A program made the translations under genes and the position numbers. Source: Carnegiea gigantea (Eukaryota > Streptophyta > Magnoliopsida > Caryophyllales > Cactaceae). From it: 64,000 nt of DNA. Positions 12,341 through 24,649 of the stretch are shown piece after piece (position 1 is the first letter of the stretch; each line of letters opens with the position of its first letter). The stretch is from assembly GCA_029747015.1 (NCBI GenBank), contig JAKOGI010000816.1, positions 167,001 through 231,000 on the forward strand, read 5' to 3'. The notes below the pieces were generated by a model. The model was given only the letters and a program-made list of their open reading frames with translations, was not told where the DNA came from and searched no databases.

Positions 12341-14612
12341 TACTCAGAACAAGAAAACTCTGTGATTCACCTTTCTGTGGTTGGGTTTTCGAAAATTCTT
12401 CTATCCACACAAAAAAAAAAAAAAAAAAGCAGTCACCCTTTTCCGCTTGAAAGATTATTCTTTTGATCTTATCCTTTTTTTGAGGGAAAAAATTGATTCT
12501 TTTTTCCTTTGACAAAAAGCAGAGTTCTACCATTTTCCAAAGGAGACAGAGTCATCTCCCCCCTCTCTTGAGTAATGAAGTTGAAGGTCAACATCTTATT
12601 AAATGTTTGTCATACTCACAATGGCCTATTTTTTGGTCTAAATTCAAGGTACTAAATTCACAATAGATATAGCATTTAAGTGATTTGTGCTTTTATAGGG
12701 ATGCAATAGTTTTATCAATAATACTAAAAAGAACATCAATTTATAAGTTTACTTTATATTTACTGATCAAACATTCTAAATTCGTTAATAAGATAGGTAT
12801 CAATTATGGGATAATATATATGACATAATTAGATAGATGACATTATTATAAAGATAGAAATTTGCAGAATAAAAGTTCGAATAAATCAATTACAACAAAT
12901 CAATATACATTTAATGTATATTTTATTGATGCCAATATAATTTTTCATCAACAATCACCATAATTTCTGCTGCGAATTCTATCATCCGTTGATTATATCA
13001 TATTTGTTTACTGCTATGAACCCCAAAATTGCCACCAATCCGATTATTTCCGAGTATGCATCCATTCAATGCAAACATTTCACTTCGTCTCTTCCCAAAC
13101 CACTTTATTGACTTCCTTAAAAATAAAAAAAAGAGGGACATCAATCTTGACCGGTCCAATGGAAGAGGAAGGAAAGGGCTACCAATTTTGGCATTATTAG
13201 AACAGTCAATCTTCACAACTTGGTGGATGAAAATCTGTTTGATCCAATCATTAAAATTTGTCTAACTCTAAGAAATTGAGTTCAAATATGATAATTTTGG
13301 TCGAATTTGAATTCATATATTTGGACATGTTTGAGTTAAATTTTAAGTGTAGTACGAGTTTGTAAGTCCTGACCCAAGTAGCCTATATTTTTAAGTCGAT
13401 TTCGATTCAAATATTAGGGCAAATCACTCTATTAGAATCTTCTTAGTTAGCCTTATGACAAAACATGACGGTTTCCACCTTTTTTGTTTGGTTGTCAAAC
13501 AGACTGCACCTTATGCCTATATCATTTCAATGGAGCGTGCCCTATATTTAGCTCTTCTTTTTTCTGTCAAATTATTCTCCAAATGTGCATCAAACTCATC
13601 TGTCTCCACGCCCATAGAATATAAAAAGATATATAAGTGACATTTGGTGCCAAACCTCCTTCATGAACATTGAATGAAATAGTTATTCCTATTTTTTTGG
13701 GTCATTAAATCTTATTCTAATCTACAAAAATTATTTTCGTCTTAAGTTGGACCATGAGAGAGCGAAAATGACACAACAAAAAAGAAGTCCGTTTCACCAA
13801 GTAGTGGACGCCGAGAAGGAAAAAGGAAGGGGGGAGGGGATGGAGATGCAGGAAAATGATGGCTCCAATAGCTCTCGGGACGTGGGCATAAGAGTAATTT
13901 GGCTAATTAATTTAAGTTGCAATTAGGCTGTTCACGTTCTACACAGTAAATTGAAAGCTAGTGGCAGCTAACATCCAAAACAAGTCACAGCTGCGGATAA
14001 TCACGAGAGTTATTTCACTCTAAAGAACAAACACACATTGGCCACCAGTAAGAATGGGCCATTATAGTGTGCACAAAATCTGGCTTTAAAAGAAAGAAAA
14101 AAAAGGGGGAGGGGGGGGAGGAAGAAAACAATCAATCGTGCGCTCATTCTGCACATGACATGACGCTCAAGATTTTTCATGTCATAATTTTCTGCTTATG
14201 CAATGAGTCAGTCGTTGTGAGGAGTGCTAAGCATCTTCAGAAAGAAAGCTTTATTCGCACCTGAGAGATGCCCGCAACTCAGCAAGCAAGGGATATCAGG
14301 TTACCTCTTTGTTGTGCCAACATTTAACCAGTCTCTGAAGGTTCAGAAGACTCGACTGATCACATTGAAATGCCGATCAGCACCTCCAGGGCAGCTCATG
14401 CTTCCATGTGTCGAACCACTTGTGAGCTCCATTTTGGCAGGTCATTAGCAAAGTCAGAGCCCTTTCGCATCGATGCTTGATCATATGTAGGTCTCGGAGC
14501 TCCCAAGCACATCCCAACTGGGCAGTTGACGCATGGTGAATGGCCATCACTCGACCAAGATCATTCGATTTCCAAGCCACTAGATGCTCGTCAAATTTGA
14601 ATAGCCAGTCAA
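12341..14612. other. IPK2 promoter side and UBP22 3' side; no gene seen
   Basis: AT-rich DNA between the IPK2 leader and the UBP22 stop codon. The UBP22 3' UTR should occupy roughly 14250-14612. No frame in between shows a recognisable protein. There are A-rich and G-rich homopolymers near 12410-12428 and 14095-14120. Confidence 0.5.
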
Positions 14613-17250
14613 TCAGCAGCAACCAGCAATTGGAAGAAATGGATCCCTCCTCGGAGACAAGAGCGAGCAACTCAAATCTTCGCTTGTCTTGTGACAAAAT
14701 GTCTTCTGCAGATAAAATATCATATAACATTGTGAAGCCCTAACAGTACCCTCATCGACCTCCATGATCCAAGCATCGTCACATTTATACCACTGGTTAT
14801 ATAGACGCAGGAAAGTAACATAGTGACCCGATTCCAGCATCCCTGAATGTGTGACCACAGCAAAAATCTCATATTCTGTAAGTGTCTCAGCTTCATCATC
14901 ATCAAAAGACAAAACCCGGTTCCCGTGTCTGCTTCTGACTACTGAGGATGATATATAAGGGTTCATGTCCAATGAAAAGGGAAACTGAAGGTATTGGTCT
15001 ATCTTTCTCGATGTCCTACGAATATGGGAGTGCTCGAATCTTTTGATGTGCAAACATAGCACCAAGGGGAGTTGTCTGAATGACATTTGTTTCAATGATT
15101 CTTCCCTGTCCTGACAGTTTTCACAGTAAAGCTTCTGGTCAGATCCCAGCTTCTCAGACCTTGTAAAATGCTCGAGGCAACTTGAAAGGGTGGACATATC
15201 ACTGGTGGCATTTGATGAGCGGTGAGCTGCATGTGAGGGAGAGGCGGATTGCATATCCAAATCAAGAGAAATGTCCATGCAAGGGTCGTAGGTGGATGAA
15301 ATGGATCCACATGTTGCACAAGTCACATCTGAACGCAAAAGGCCAGAAAACACCCTGTGTGCAATGCACTCACAATCTCTGACATCTATATCAAAGGAAG
15401 TTCACTGTGTAAGAACTAAGAAGAAAATCATAATTGCTAACTTTTTTTAAAAAATAAATTCTCGGGTTCAAAGTCATGGATTATTCATTGGACACTAGTC
15501 ATTTCTGATCGATAACCAACAGAATTTTCCATGTTTTTAATCATCTCCATCAATATGCCAAGAAGAGATCATACAAACCGATGATGATCATATTTAGCAA
15601 TTGTGATTTGTGAACAAATCCTATGGATTCCATTAGTATGTACATATATATGGCATGAATTTTGATTACAGAAGCTACACGATCACATGAATACCAAAAT
15701 GACTTCTAATAGGTGACCACCATTGAGTGTTTGTACCCGCCATCTATCTTCTCACTGAATCTGAGAGATGCTTGTTTTAGCACTTCAACTAGACAAGATC
15801 TGAGCATCCGAAATAGCAGCATTGAGAGGAGGGCTAGCTTTAAAATTTTCAATTAATCACACCAAACCTCCTGAAATTAAAGTTTTCTTCTTGTTCTTCG
15901 CCACTAGTTTACAGTTCAGTGAATGAATAAAGTGTCTTCTAATTGTAATACCCACCTCCATTTAGCTTCAGGTTCTTGGACTCTTTCTCATGTATGTGGT
16001 CAAGTACCGATATAAAGAACTCATGAGCATCCTGCTGCTCATAAGTTGCAAGATTCTCTGAATGCAGCCACCAACTGCAAAAGACATGCAGACATTTTGT
16101 TGAGAAGGAATCATCAGAGATTCTAGTTGTTATACTCCGTATTTAGCAAAGATACCAAATAAATTATCCAAAATACAAAGGATGGACAAAATACCAAAGC
16201 TTTGCCCCAAAGCAAAGCCATCGACCCATTTCCTTTTCAACATTCTCACCATCCACGTCCCCCCTCCATAATTGAGTAGGCAACAACCTAAAGAAGTGCC
16301 TGTATGAATTCTACTGAAGCAGGGTCCAGGTAAGTCTAGATTGTACACAGTAATACCCATGATCCAAGCTGACCAGTGCTAAAACCAATTCAAATCCAAA
16401 ACATCGAGAATAAATAGGACAAAAGTCCAAGCAAAGTAAGAGATACAACCACATAACAATGGGATCAAGTTTTTACTGATGAGGCCTACCTATGAAGAAA
16501 CTGTGCAGGGCTATAAGGAGCGCGTTCACCAGAGAAAACAGCAGAGAAAAGACAATCAATGTCACAGGGCAAGCAGAGTTGATCAGCTGATCTCTTCCTG
16601 CAAAATTTGCGGTGATGGCGATCACTCAAGAAGTAATTCCTCAAGGGAGGAGCATGAAGCAAAGCTTGCAACACAGAATTCATAAAACAGGTGCTCCCCA
16701 GATTGTTCAATCCTCTCAATCCCAACGGATAAACGGTTTTCAACCTCAAATCTCTCCTCAGAACAACACATTGTTTGGATTTCATCAAATCTAGTTCAAC
16801 CAAAGATGACCTCCTCTTACTACAAGTATTAGTATTTTCCTTCGAATTGGGCATTTCCGCAAAGTACTGGGACGCCACAATCCTGTCAAAATCAGGATCA
16901 TACACCTGATCACAACACACACAACAATACAGCTCTGCCCTGTCAACATCCACAGCTATTTCGTGGCCTTTTTTAGACCGAGAATGCAAGTAGGCATGGT
17001 TTGAATCTGGGGATAAACAACAAGAAATGGCTGAGCAGACCAAACAAATGTAGAATCGACCTCGATACCCAGAACAAAAATCGCATCTGGGCACCTCAGA
17101 TTTGAGGTGGGAAACCGTTGTTCTTGCATTAGGGGCAGTTTGGATGCAGCTTTGAAGGTGGGTATAGCGATTCAATCCGTGTTTGAGCTTGAAATCTGAT
17201 AGATGCGTGCATGATTTTGGGATCGAATATGATTGGTTCCGTGTATGCAT
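14613..17250 (-). CDS. UBP22: Ubiquitin-specific protease UBP22 (SAGA deubiquitinase)
   Basis: Cysteine protease that removes ubiquitin from histone H2B as the catalytic subunit of the SAGA deubiquitination module. Three exons on the - strand are 17250-16490, 16074-15956 and 15385-14613, which join in frame to 1653 nt, 550 residues plus stop. A Cys/His-rich zinc-finger region (ZnF-UBP-like) spans about residues 56-125 with CDFC, CLVC and CCVCC clusters. The Cys box GLNNLGSTCFMN gives catalytic Cys188. YEQQDAHEFF in exon 2 is the conserved QQD block. SGHYVTFLR gives catalytic His481, and CDDAW supplies the Asp near 496-497. Zinc-ribbon CxxC pairs (TCATC, YCENC) sit in exon 3. The length is close to my recollection of Arabidopsis UBP22 (about 557). 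All catalytic residues are present and no lesions were seen. A CT-rich leader is visible on the - strand at 17430-17620. Confidence 0.93.
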
Positions 17251-17639
17251 ATCCCAAAGGATGAAAATTAATCAGAGATTTGATATTTGTCAAGGCCAAA
17301 ACAGACCTTATCAAATCAAAGAATAAGACTTTTAAGTATCTTTCTACCAGTCAAGATTAATAGCTGAATCAGTAAGGATATAAGGGGTTATGACTGAAGA
17401 TGAAATAAATGAATGTTGATCTATAATTGTTCTAGAAGGTTAGGTAGATGAGCAAAGAAAGATAAAGAGATGATCTTGTTGAAATTGAATGACAGAGGAA
17501 GAAGAGAAAGGGGCAGGGGGAAACAGACTTTTCCAGGCCAAGGGAAGAAGAAAACGGTGGGAAAGGGGTGGTGGCCAAAGACTTTTGAGTCGGCCGGCGG
17601 GTTGGGGCGGTGATTTCCTCTTCTGCACGCTTACACAAT

Positions 17640-20340
17640 AGGGCACTCTCTGGCTTTCTGCTTCACTTGCTATTTCCTTTTTTTAAACATTTTTCCTGCT
17701 TCACCTTTCTCCTGGGTTTCAGGGTACTTTCTATTTTTAAATGACATTTTTCCCCATTGCGAGTGCCTTGAGCCTTGTCACTCTTCCCCCATGTAGGCGA
17801 GAAACGTGAATCAAATGTTCCGTACGCTCTTTTACTACATCTTACACAGTTAACAAGTAGGTTTTGTATTGTATTTGGATTGATGTTATTCGTATGTTTA
17901 AATATATACATATTAATGAGGTGTTTATAACATGTTACTTAATTACATAGTGTATATTGCGTATCCAAATCGTAGTCATCTCACTCTTAATATGTTTCTT
18001 TTTCGCTCAGGCACAGGTGTTTGTGCCATCTCTTCTCCAATGCATACCCTGTCACATTCCGCTCTTAGTCTACCTCCCTTCAACCCCTTGACTGCCCTCC
18101 CAATTCTTCCTAGGTCCATTGACCTCAAATTTAAAGCTCAGTCTTTCTTCCTATACCCCTCTAATTAAAACCACCCTAAATGAACCCCTAAAACCTTAAT
18201 TTTTCATCCGCTGTCTTGCATCATTAATACATCGTCACCGTTAAATGTGAGTCGTTGATATATTACCGCCATTAAAATGTCTTGTATAGTTTGCCGCTTC
18301 TTAAATTCCCTTTATTATTTTTTAGTTAATGTCTAACTTTGTTAGAATATATAAAAAAGAAAGAGATGCACAAAATCAAAAATCAAGTGTTGAGTGAGAT
18401 GCTTTTTTTTGGAGGGGGTGCGGAGATTCAAAGAGTCAACTTAGGTAATTATATAGATTATTACATTAAAGAGTGGTTTTTAATTTCGGCAGGTGGGGAG
18501 TGGGCTAACAACCTGATGACGAAAACAAATAAATCTCATGTCCGACTTTTGTAATGAAAAATTAAGATTTGACATTTCCTAAGGTATATGTATGCAAAAA
18601 TTTATCCAGCTAAAAAACCCAAACATATATGAAAAAACATTAGCATAATTTTTTTCGCGTTCCAGCTCACTTCTTTGTTTTAGGTTTGCCAATAACATTG
18701 TGCTCAGTAATGAGCGTTCTAACTTTGTTCCTTCCAATTTTAATTCTCACAATTAGGCCATTAATTTGTTGTTGGGTGTATTTACATTGTTATCGTGATT
18801 CTTTTCCTTAAAATCATATGAGTCGTTCATATATAACTTGTGAACAACGATTGATTCAGAATTTACAAAAATGATTTTTGAAAGCACCAAAAACGGGCCG
18901 GCATGTTTGTATGATTATATAATTCTATCATTTAAAAAATAAATATGGCTTGTCCTATATTATATAAGTTTTGTAGAGATCCACATTAATATTCAACACT
19001 TGGTAGTTTCACTTTGTTGAATGTGAAAAGGAGGCGATTTGTGCAATGATTGAAAGACATTTGAAAATTCTACAAATAGTCCCAACAATTATAATATAAA
19101 TACTCATTAGTAAGCAAAAATGAGAGCTGACTTTATATATGCTTGAGACGGAGACTTGGAGAGACAGGCAAAGCATTTTGATTTGAGATAAGTCTTTTTT
19201 TAATTAAAGGAATAGTGTCAATATGATAGTAGTTGAACAACAAACAAACGACCCCTAGACATTATCTTCCCTAGATTGAAAAACATAGAAACTATTATCC
19301 TTTTTCAGTGTAGTGTTTAGGTGATATAGTTTCATCCCAATGTACAGTCTATTAGCACAATTAATATCAGAGCTACAATAATCTTGAATCATTTGGGTAG
19401 TTAAATATTTTGCCTGTTTTACGTTTGTCTTGTGTTGAAGCTAAGACCATGACCGAATGGATAATTCATTGTTTTCAAGTATAAAAGCGAGAGTTGTCCG
19501 TACATTATAAGATAGATGACCTTCGTCAGTATGTATGTAAGTTAATGACGAATTATTCTAAGCTGACTCCTATCAAGACGCCTAATTGGCATTATAACTA
19601 GATGAAATTCAAGTTGGCCAGTAATTTGGTAGCAATTTTTATTTTTCTTCAGCAAACCTAACTTTCTATATTACTCTAAGCTAAAGTAACACGTTCTGAA
19701 TAATGTCCTTTACATAAGCTTGCTTAATGAAATCAATAAGCCGTAATGAAGAGCGCATAAGATGACCTGATGATCTACTCTTAACTGGGCTCTTTTGGGG
19801 TAAAATCTAGGTGCTTCTAAGCACTTGGAAAAGAATCATGGATCGATTAAATAGTGTTTGATCATTCCCGTTAACTATGCATTTGAATCTTGTTGTTCAA
19901 GTACCTAAGTAAACATGTTAATTGTTGATTCAACGTCTGTCACATACATATTTTTTTGATGAGTAATCTAGCAGGGTAATTCTTGGAGTATAAAACAAAA
20001 TTCAAAAACCACAAACAAAAAAATATTATACATTTTCTTCCTGTTGCTAGTCATTTGTATAGCATTCGGGGGACCCATAAGAACAAACATGTTGGATGAA
20101 TGAGACACATGCTAGAATGAATCCCCTCCCCAAAAAAAAGAACAAAACTAGAGTGAATTTATATATTGATCAAGCCATTAGAATTGAACATTTCCAATAA
20201 AAGCACCAGTTTATCTGAACCCAAGGTAGACAAAAAGTGAAGATCCAATAGCCAAAAATTGAGGTTGATGATGAGAATGAAATCGATAAAAAATATAACT
20301 TCCCTAAACTCACACTGAAATGAATGAAGTGATATTTAGA
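17640..20340. other. AT-rich intergenic region; nothing recognised
   Basis: Long AT-rich stretch with only short, low-complexity open frames. A sequence near 19365 (aatatcagagc) is weakly like an LTR-retrotransposon primer-binding site, but no flanking LTRs or coding sequence were found. Confidence 0.5.
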
Positions 20341-20344
20341 CTTA

Positions 20345-20770
20345 AATGAGGCGGGCAACAAGAGGGTACCTAGCTTTGTACCTCTTTCTCCCACTCACCA
20401 AGTACCCCAAGCTCCCTCTCGTCAATGCCATCGAGGTTGCCTACAACGTCGAACTCGATCTTGCTTACCTTGGCGAGAGCTCGGCTGCAGTCCTTGCCGG
20501 CGAAGATGTGACAGGGCCCCCCGGCCGGGCTCGTAGAAGTCCTTGCCCACAGTGACGTCGTACACCCGACCCCTTAATTATGGCCAAGTATATGGGCTTG
20601 GATGGATCGCTTCAGTCGTATTCCTTCAGCTCTTCTAAGCTCATCTCTCTGTCGGGTAACGGTTCTTCTTCAACAAGCTTCTCATCCTTGTTCGTTTCGT
20701 CTTCTCCTGTTTCCTCCACATTTGTTTCTTCTTTCTTCTCCAAACATTTCTGCGACGATGATCCACTGCA
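20345..20770 (-). pseudogene. MAPR / membrane steroid-binding protein-like pseudogene
   Basis: On the - strand an acidic leader (ETNVEETGEDE region) leads into MSLEELKEYD, then a TGA stop, then SDPSKPIYLAI. This is followed, across frameshifts, by RVYDVTVGKDFYEP, then CHIFAGKDCSRALAKVSK and ELGVLGEWEKEVQS. This is the cytochrome b5-like heme/steroid-binding fold of the MAPR family (haem or steroid binding at ER or plasma membrane). Damage includes a stop replacing the usual Gly after KEYD, at least two single-base insertions in the core, and a TAG where the family continues with a Lys-Tyr-Pro tail. No introns are seen, so a retrocopy is possible but not shown. Family assignment is good; the exact member is unknown. 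Confidence 0.7.
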
Positions 20771-20779
20771 CAGATGAGA

Positions 20780-21985
20780 TTGAGATATGATGAATTGATG
20801 CTGGTGTACGTCAGAGGGGAGAATAGAGGAGAGAGAAATCCAAATATAAGGAAGGATAGGGAAGAGCTAAGAAGGATTGAAATTTTTTTTAGAAGGATTG
20901 GGAAAGATTGATAAGGGTTGAGAAGGATCGATAAATCTACATTGACCAATGAAAAAGAACAGGCCAGCTGATTTGTTTGGCCCCTAATATCCTTATGCAA
21001 GTTCTATGGCAAAAATAGGTAGTTTGTCATCTTTAAAGCAGATTTAATCATGTAACAATTATGTTTACAGATGTAATCATGTAACGATTATGTTTAAGGG
21101 GCATATATGTATGTCTCTAATGCATGGGTTAATATTTTATTTGCATAATTAAAGTATACTCAATCCTTGCACAAACCAATAAAAAAAGCTAAATGCAATA
21201 TGCAATTTGCATTCAACAACAAAACTTAGGAAGGAATGCCTTTCCTTGATTAAGACCATTCCAGATGTTAGAAGAAGAAGATGAAGAAAATATGGTCTTT
21301 ATTTTAAGATTATTGGATGGCCATCGGCTAAGAGAATGAGTTAGGTCATATGCATATTAGATTTAAGGTTTAATTTGATTGATATTTTTCTCCTATTTTG
21401 TATTGTAATTATGCTATCTTTTAGGAGTTATTATCAAAGATAGACCTTATATATCTCTTATGCACTAAACAAAAGGTTCTCACAAAACCATATAGACAAA
21501 AATACGACAACAAAATGCCCAACAAAAGAAACAACCAAAAAAATATTTTTTTTCTGTCTTGAATTCTGTATTTTATTGGAGTCGAGTGCCTGTTGGCCCA
21601 ATTAGACGTAGAGCTCTTCTATAACATATTTTCTCCATCCACAAGACTCAAATCCAAGACCTCACTTAAGAGAAACAAGAGTCAAACCACTTAAACCAAT
21701 CTGTGTTAGTACCCAAAAAAAATGTATAAATATACATAATACAATGCCCCTAAATACTAAGATTGTGTTGTAAATAAGCCTCCCTCATAATAAGAAAAAT
21801 TTCATGATAAATGATAATTGGACCACGTAAACAATCCCATTAAAAAAGTGCCAACTTTATAACGATAGTAGCATAAGACTGTTTTATTTGAGAATTAATA
21901 AAAGTTCGTCAAGGTATGTTTTCGTTTTCTCAATTCTCCATCACATTCTTCCATTAGAGCGTTTCTGACGAGTTCATTTTCTCAG
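20780..21985. other. AT-rich intergenic region; nothing recognised
   Basis: No coding resemblance and no strong repeat structure seen. Repeated short (gaaggatt) motifs occur near 20865-20935. Confidence 0.45.
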
Positions 21986-21990
21986 CAAGA

Positions 21991-22484
21991 ATGGATGGAG
22001 ATGGAGATGGAGATGGAGATGGACCGGAATACGACTTGGAAGGGCCTGAATATGACGATCGCTTTCGCTTGAATCACTCGATCCTTTCTGGGAGAGTCGT
22101 CCTCGCCGCCCTCCTCATCTTCTGGCCACGCCGCCTTACCGTATTCAAGCGAAAGGATCGAGTGATTCAAGCGAAAGCGATCGTTCAGACGACTCTAATT
22201 CCCAGAAAGGATCGAGTGATTCAAGCGAAAGCGATCGTCCAGATGACTCCATTGTTGATGAGCAGAAGCTGAGTGCAGATCTGAAGAAGCAGAAGATGGT
22301 GGAGACTCCGAAGCCAGATGCCCAACCCTCCGAACCCCAGCCAGATGTCCAACCACCCCAACCCCGGGCTCCACGCGTTGTCCGTTTTCAGCCTAAAGCT
22401 CCTGCTCGGAGGGGAACATCAAAGCGCAAGCCATCAGCCTCGGAGACTGCTCAAGAAGACAAGAAGCTGAAGAAATCTGCCTGA
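21991..22484 (+). pseudogene. Small disordered acidic/Pro-rich protein gene disrupted by a foldback
   Basis: I do not recognise this family. From the ATG at 21991 the frame starts with (Asp-Gly)n and a PEYDLEGPEYDD segment, then runs into non-homologous residues and stops at 22272. A different frame (open from 22056, ending TGA at 22484) encodes a coherent, intrinsically disordered protein: a duplicated GSSDSSESDR block, a KKQKMVETPKPDAQP segment, Pro-rich repeats, then a basic tail with RRGTSKRKPSAS. The two frames do not join. A 40-bp perfect inverted repeat (22054-22093 and 22200-22239) lies between them. On the opposite strand the enclosed loop reads as acidic sequence (WPEDEEGGEDD), suggesting that part of the original coding sequence was inverted. 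Gene, remnant or chimera cannot be settled from sequence alone. Confidence 0.45.
22054..22239. repeat. 40-bp perfect inverted repeat with overlapping direct repeat
   Basis: 22054-22093 is the exact reverse complement of 22200-22239. Eight further bases pair (22094-22101 with 22188-22195) across a 4-base bulge. A third copy in direct orientation lies at about 22151-22195. The loop is about 86 bp. Confidence 0.95.
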
Positions 22485-22974
22485 GAAGAATTGTGTGATT
22501 TTGCTGACTAAAAACTCCTTTGCATCATGTTGTAATTCGTTGTTTTGGATTTGATCGCAAGTTGCATTTCGTCGTTGAATCTGCTTAGTTACGTGATTTT
22601 AGCTGTCGATTAGGTTTCCGTATGGAATCTCTGTGATTTCGCATCTCTCTCTCGTGTTTTCAATTGTGGTTAGGCAATTCTTTTGGCAATGCGAGATACT
22701 GTGTTCTTGCTTTTCTTTCAATTTCATGTTGCAATTCTGTGGACTCTAGTATCGCTCAATGGTTTGGTCTGGTATTTGTTTATCATTCGTGGTACACATA
22801 ATTGCTATTCATCTGGTGACTTGAGTGCAGATTTGTTCGTGAGCCTCCATGAAGCTGAAATTATGTTTCGATAACTTGCTGAATTGCGTGTCATCTAATA
22901 TAAACCTGGTTTAGTTAGTCTGGATTTCTATATAGTTTCTACACAATTCAATAACAGGTATTGTTCTTTAGAGT

Positions 22975-23940
22975 GTCCAAGATCAGCTACTGGAAGAAGA
23001 GATAAAAATGCTTAGGGCTTCAGGTGGTCAAATCTTAGCTCCTCTTTGGCATCCTCAAGATTACATGTTGAAACTGAAGCTTGGTCTACATGATGATGAC
23101 CATTCTTCATCTTTGAGATCGTCCGTCACTTCATGTATGAGAGATTTATACCATTATGTCCGTGTTGCTGGGTTGCATGTTCTGGAGTGCAGTATGGATA
23201 CGGCTCTTTCTGCTGTGAGGAATGAGCAGCTGGAAGAAGTAAGCTATGTGAGTCTTTTCTCTACCTTTAAATGTATCTGTCACTTTCTTAAAGTACTTTT
23301 CAAAAAAATATGACACTTTCTTAAAGTATATAGTAGAATCGTTGATTTTTGCTGCGGAGGAAGTCTTATTATCTTTTGCTGGTTTTAATGCTCATTTTGT
23401 ATGCATGGACTTTTTATATTATGTCTAAGGTGAAATCCCCGCTTACTTGCAGGTTATTTCATTGTTTCCACGGCTTCAACCTCTTGTGGCTGTGATGGGG
23501 TGGGATCTACTGCCTGGTAAAACAACTGCTTGTAGGACATTAATGAAATTGTTGTGGACGAGCAAGCCCGAAGTATCTCGGCTTGAGTAATCTTCTCTTT
23601 ATGAGGACTCCGATGAGGTACTCTTTCTCTGTCTGACAGTTACATGATTCAACTGGTTGTTTCCATCCTTATGTATTCGTTCTTTAGGAAACTTGTCATA
23701 ACTTATGTGTGATGACATTTGCAGAGGTCTTGTGTGGAATATCTTTGTGAGTCCTTGTGTTATCGGCTTGACCTGGCTTCTTTTGTTGCTTGTGTTAATT
23801 CTGGTCAACCATGGGATATTAGATCCTCCCTGTTCTTTTCGAGTCAAGGCTACCTGGAGTTCCGAGGTGAACCTTCTTTTGTGGATCCTTTTGTGGAGAA
23901 CTTTGTTCTGGAAAGATTATCTTCTCAGAGTCCTATCCGG
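22975..23940 (+). pseudogene. Fragment of a ZFYVE26-like (FYVE-domain protein 26 homolog) gene
   Basis: Three exon-like segments with splice signals are at about 22975-23248, 23453-23617 and 23725-23940. They read SCMRDLYHYVRVAGLHVLEC, then LFPRLQPLVAVMGWDLLPGK and LLWTSKPEVSRLE, then YLCESLCYRLDLASFVACV and FVENFVLERLSSQSPIR. These match, from memory, the middle of the large plant protein annotated as zinc finger FYVE domain-containing protein 26 homolog (over 2000 residues). Only about 220 residues are present. A TAA at 23588-23590 replaces a Glu codon just before SSLYEDSDE, and the last segment has no donor after SPIR. Introns are retained, so this is a DNA-level fragment, not a retrocopy. 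Confidence 0.65.
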
Positions 23941-24359
23941 CTAAGAAATTGCACTTCCTAAATAGTTAAATGTCAGATCTCATATTTTAGCTTATTTTAA
24001 GTAAGTTCAAGTCTTATATCAATCACTTTATTGCATCATCTGGATATATCATTTGGTGTCCTTCTTGTAATATTATTTTTGTCCTTGATATCGTTGTTGA
24101 TGATGCTACTCTTCTTAGCTTTCGTAGCAAGCTTAATGAGAAAACACTAGGCAACTCTTCGCTTGGTAATGGTTAGACGGGATCTGAACTGTTAAGGGGC
24201 TTTTCATAATCAATTTTTATTATTTGAAGCTATGGTCTTTTCTTTCTCCATTGATTCTATCCTCTGGAAGATTGATTCCCTGGGAAACTTATTTAGAAAT
24301 CTTTGGCTCCTTTAAGGTTTCAGTTTTTCTTCAGGAAGCATTTCATGATAGTATTCTGG

Positions 24360-24510
24360 GGTAATGAGGGGAAAGATCTTGGTGATTAGATGCTGTATGT
24401 GCAAAGGGGATTTGGAATCTATTGATTTCTTGTTGCTTGCTTGTCATTTTGCTAGAGTTGTTTGGGAGCTAGCTTTGGGCTGCTTAGGGGTTTTTCCGGG
24501 TTGCCTCGAA
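24360..24510 (+). mobile_element. LINE remnant, zf-RVT domain
   Basis: The frame reads [20 protein letters not shown], then [14 protein letters not shown]. This is the zinc-binding region found after the reverse transcriptase of plant LINE ORF2. Upstream sequence (24230-24350) is weakly compatible with more LINE tail. It is followed by T/G and C homopolymers (24565-24590, 24632-24646). Confidence 0.65.
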
Positions 24511-24649
24511 CTCTGTGAGGAACCATGTTGCGGCTTGGGACATGCTCTTTTTTTCTTTCGGTTTTTTTTTTTGGGGGGGGGTAAGAAAGGTAAAAAGAAG
24601 AATGCCCTGGTGGTCTCACTTGCCTCACCCCCCCCCCCCCCCGGCGAGC

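Noticed and set aside
19355..19385. Possible LTR-retrotransposon primer-binding site (aatatcagagc)
   Set aside because: It is imperfect, and no long terminal repeats, polypurine tract or gag-pol sequence was found nearby.
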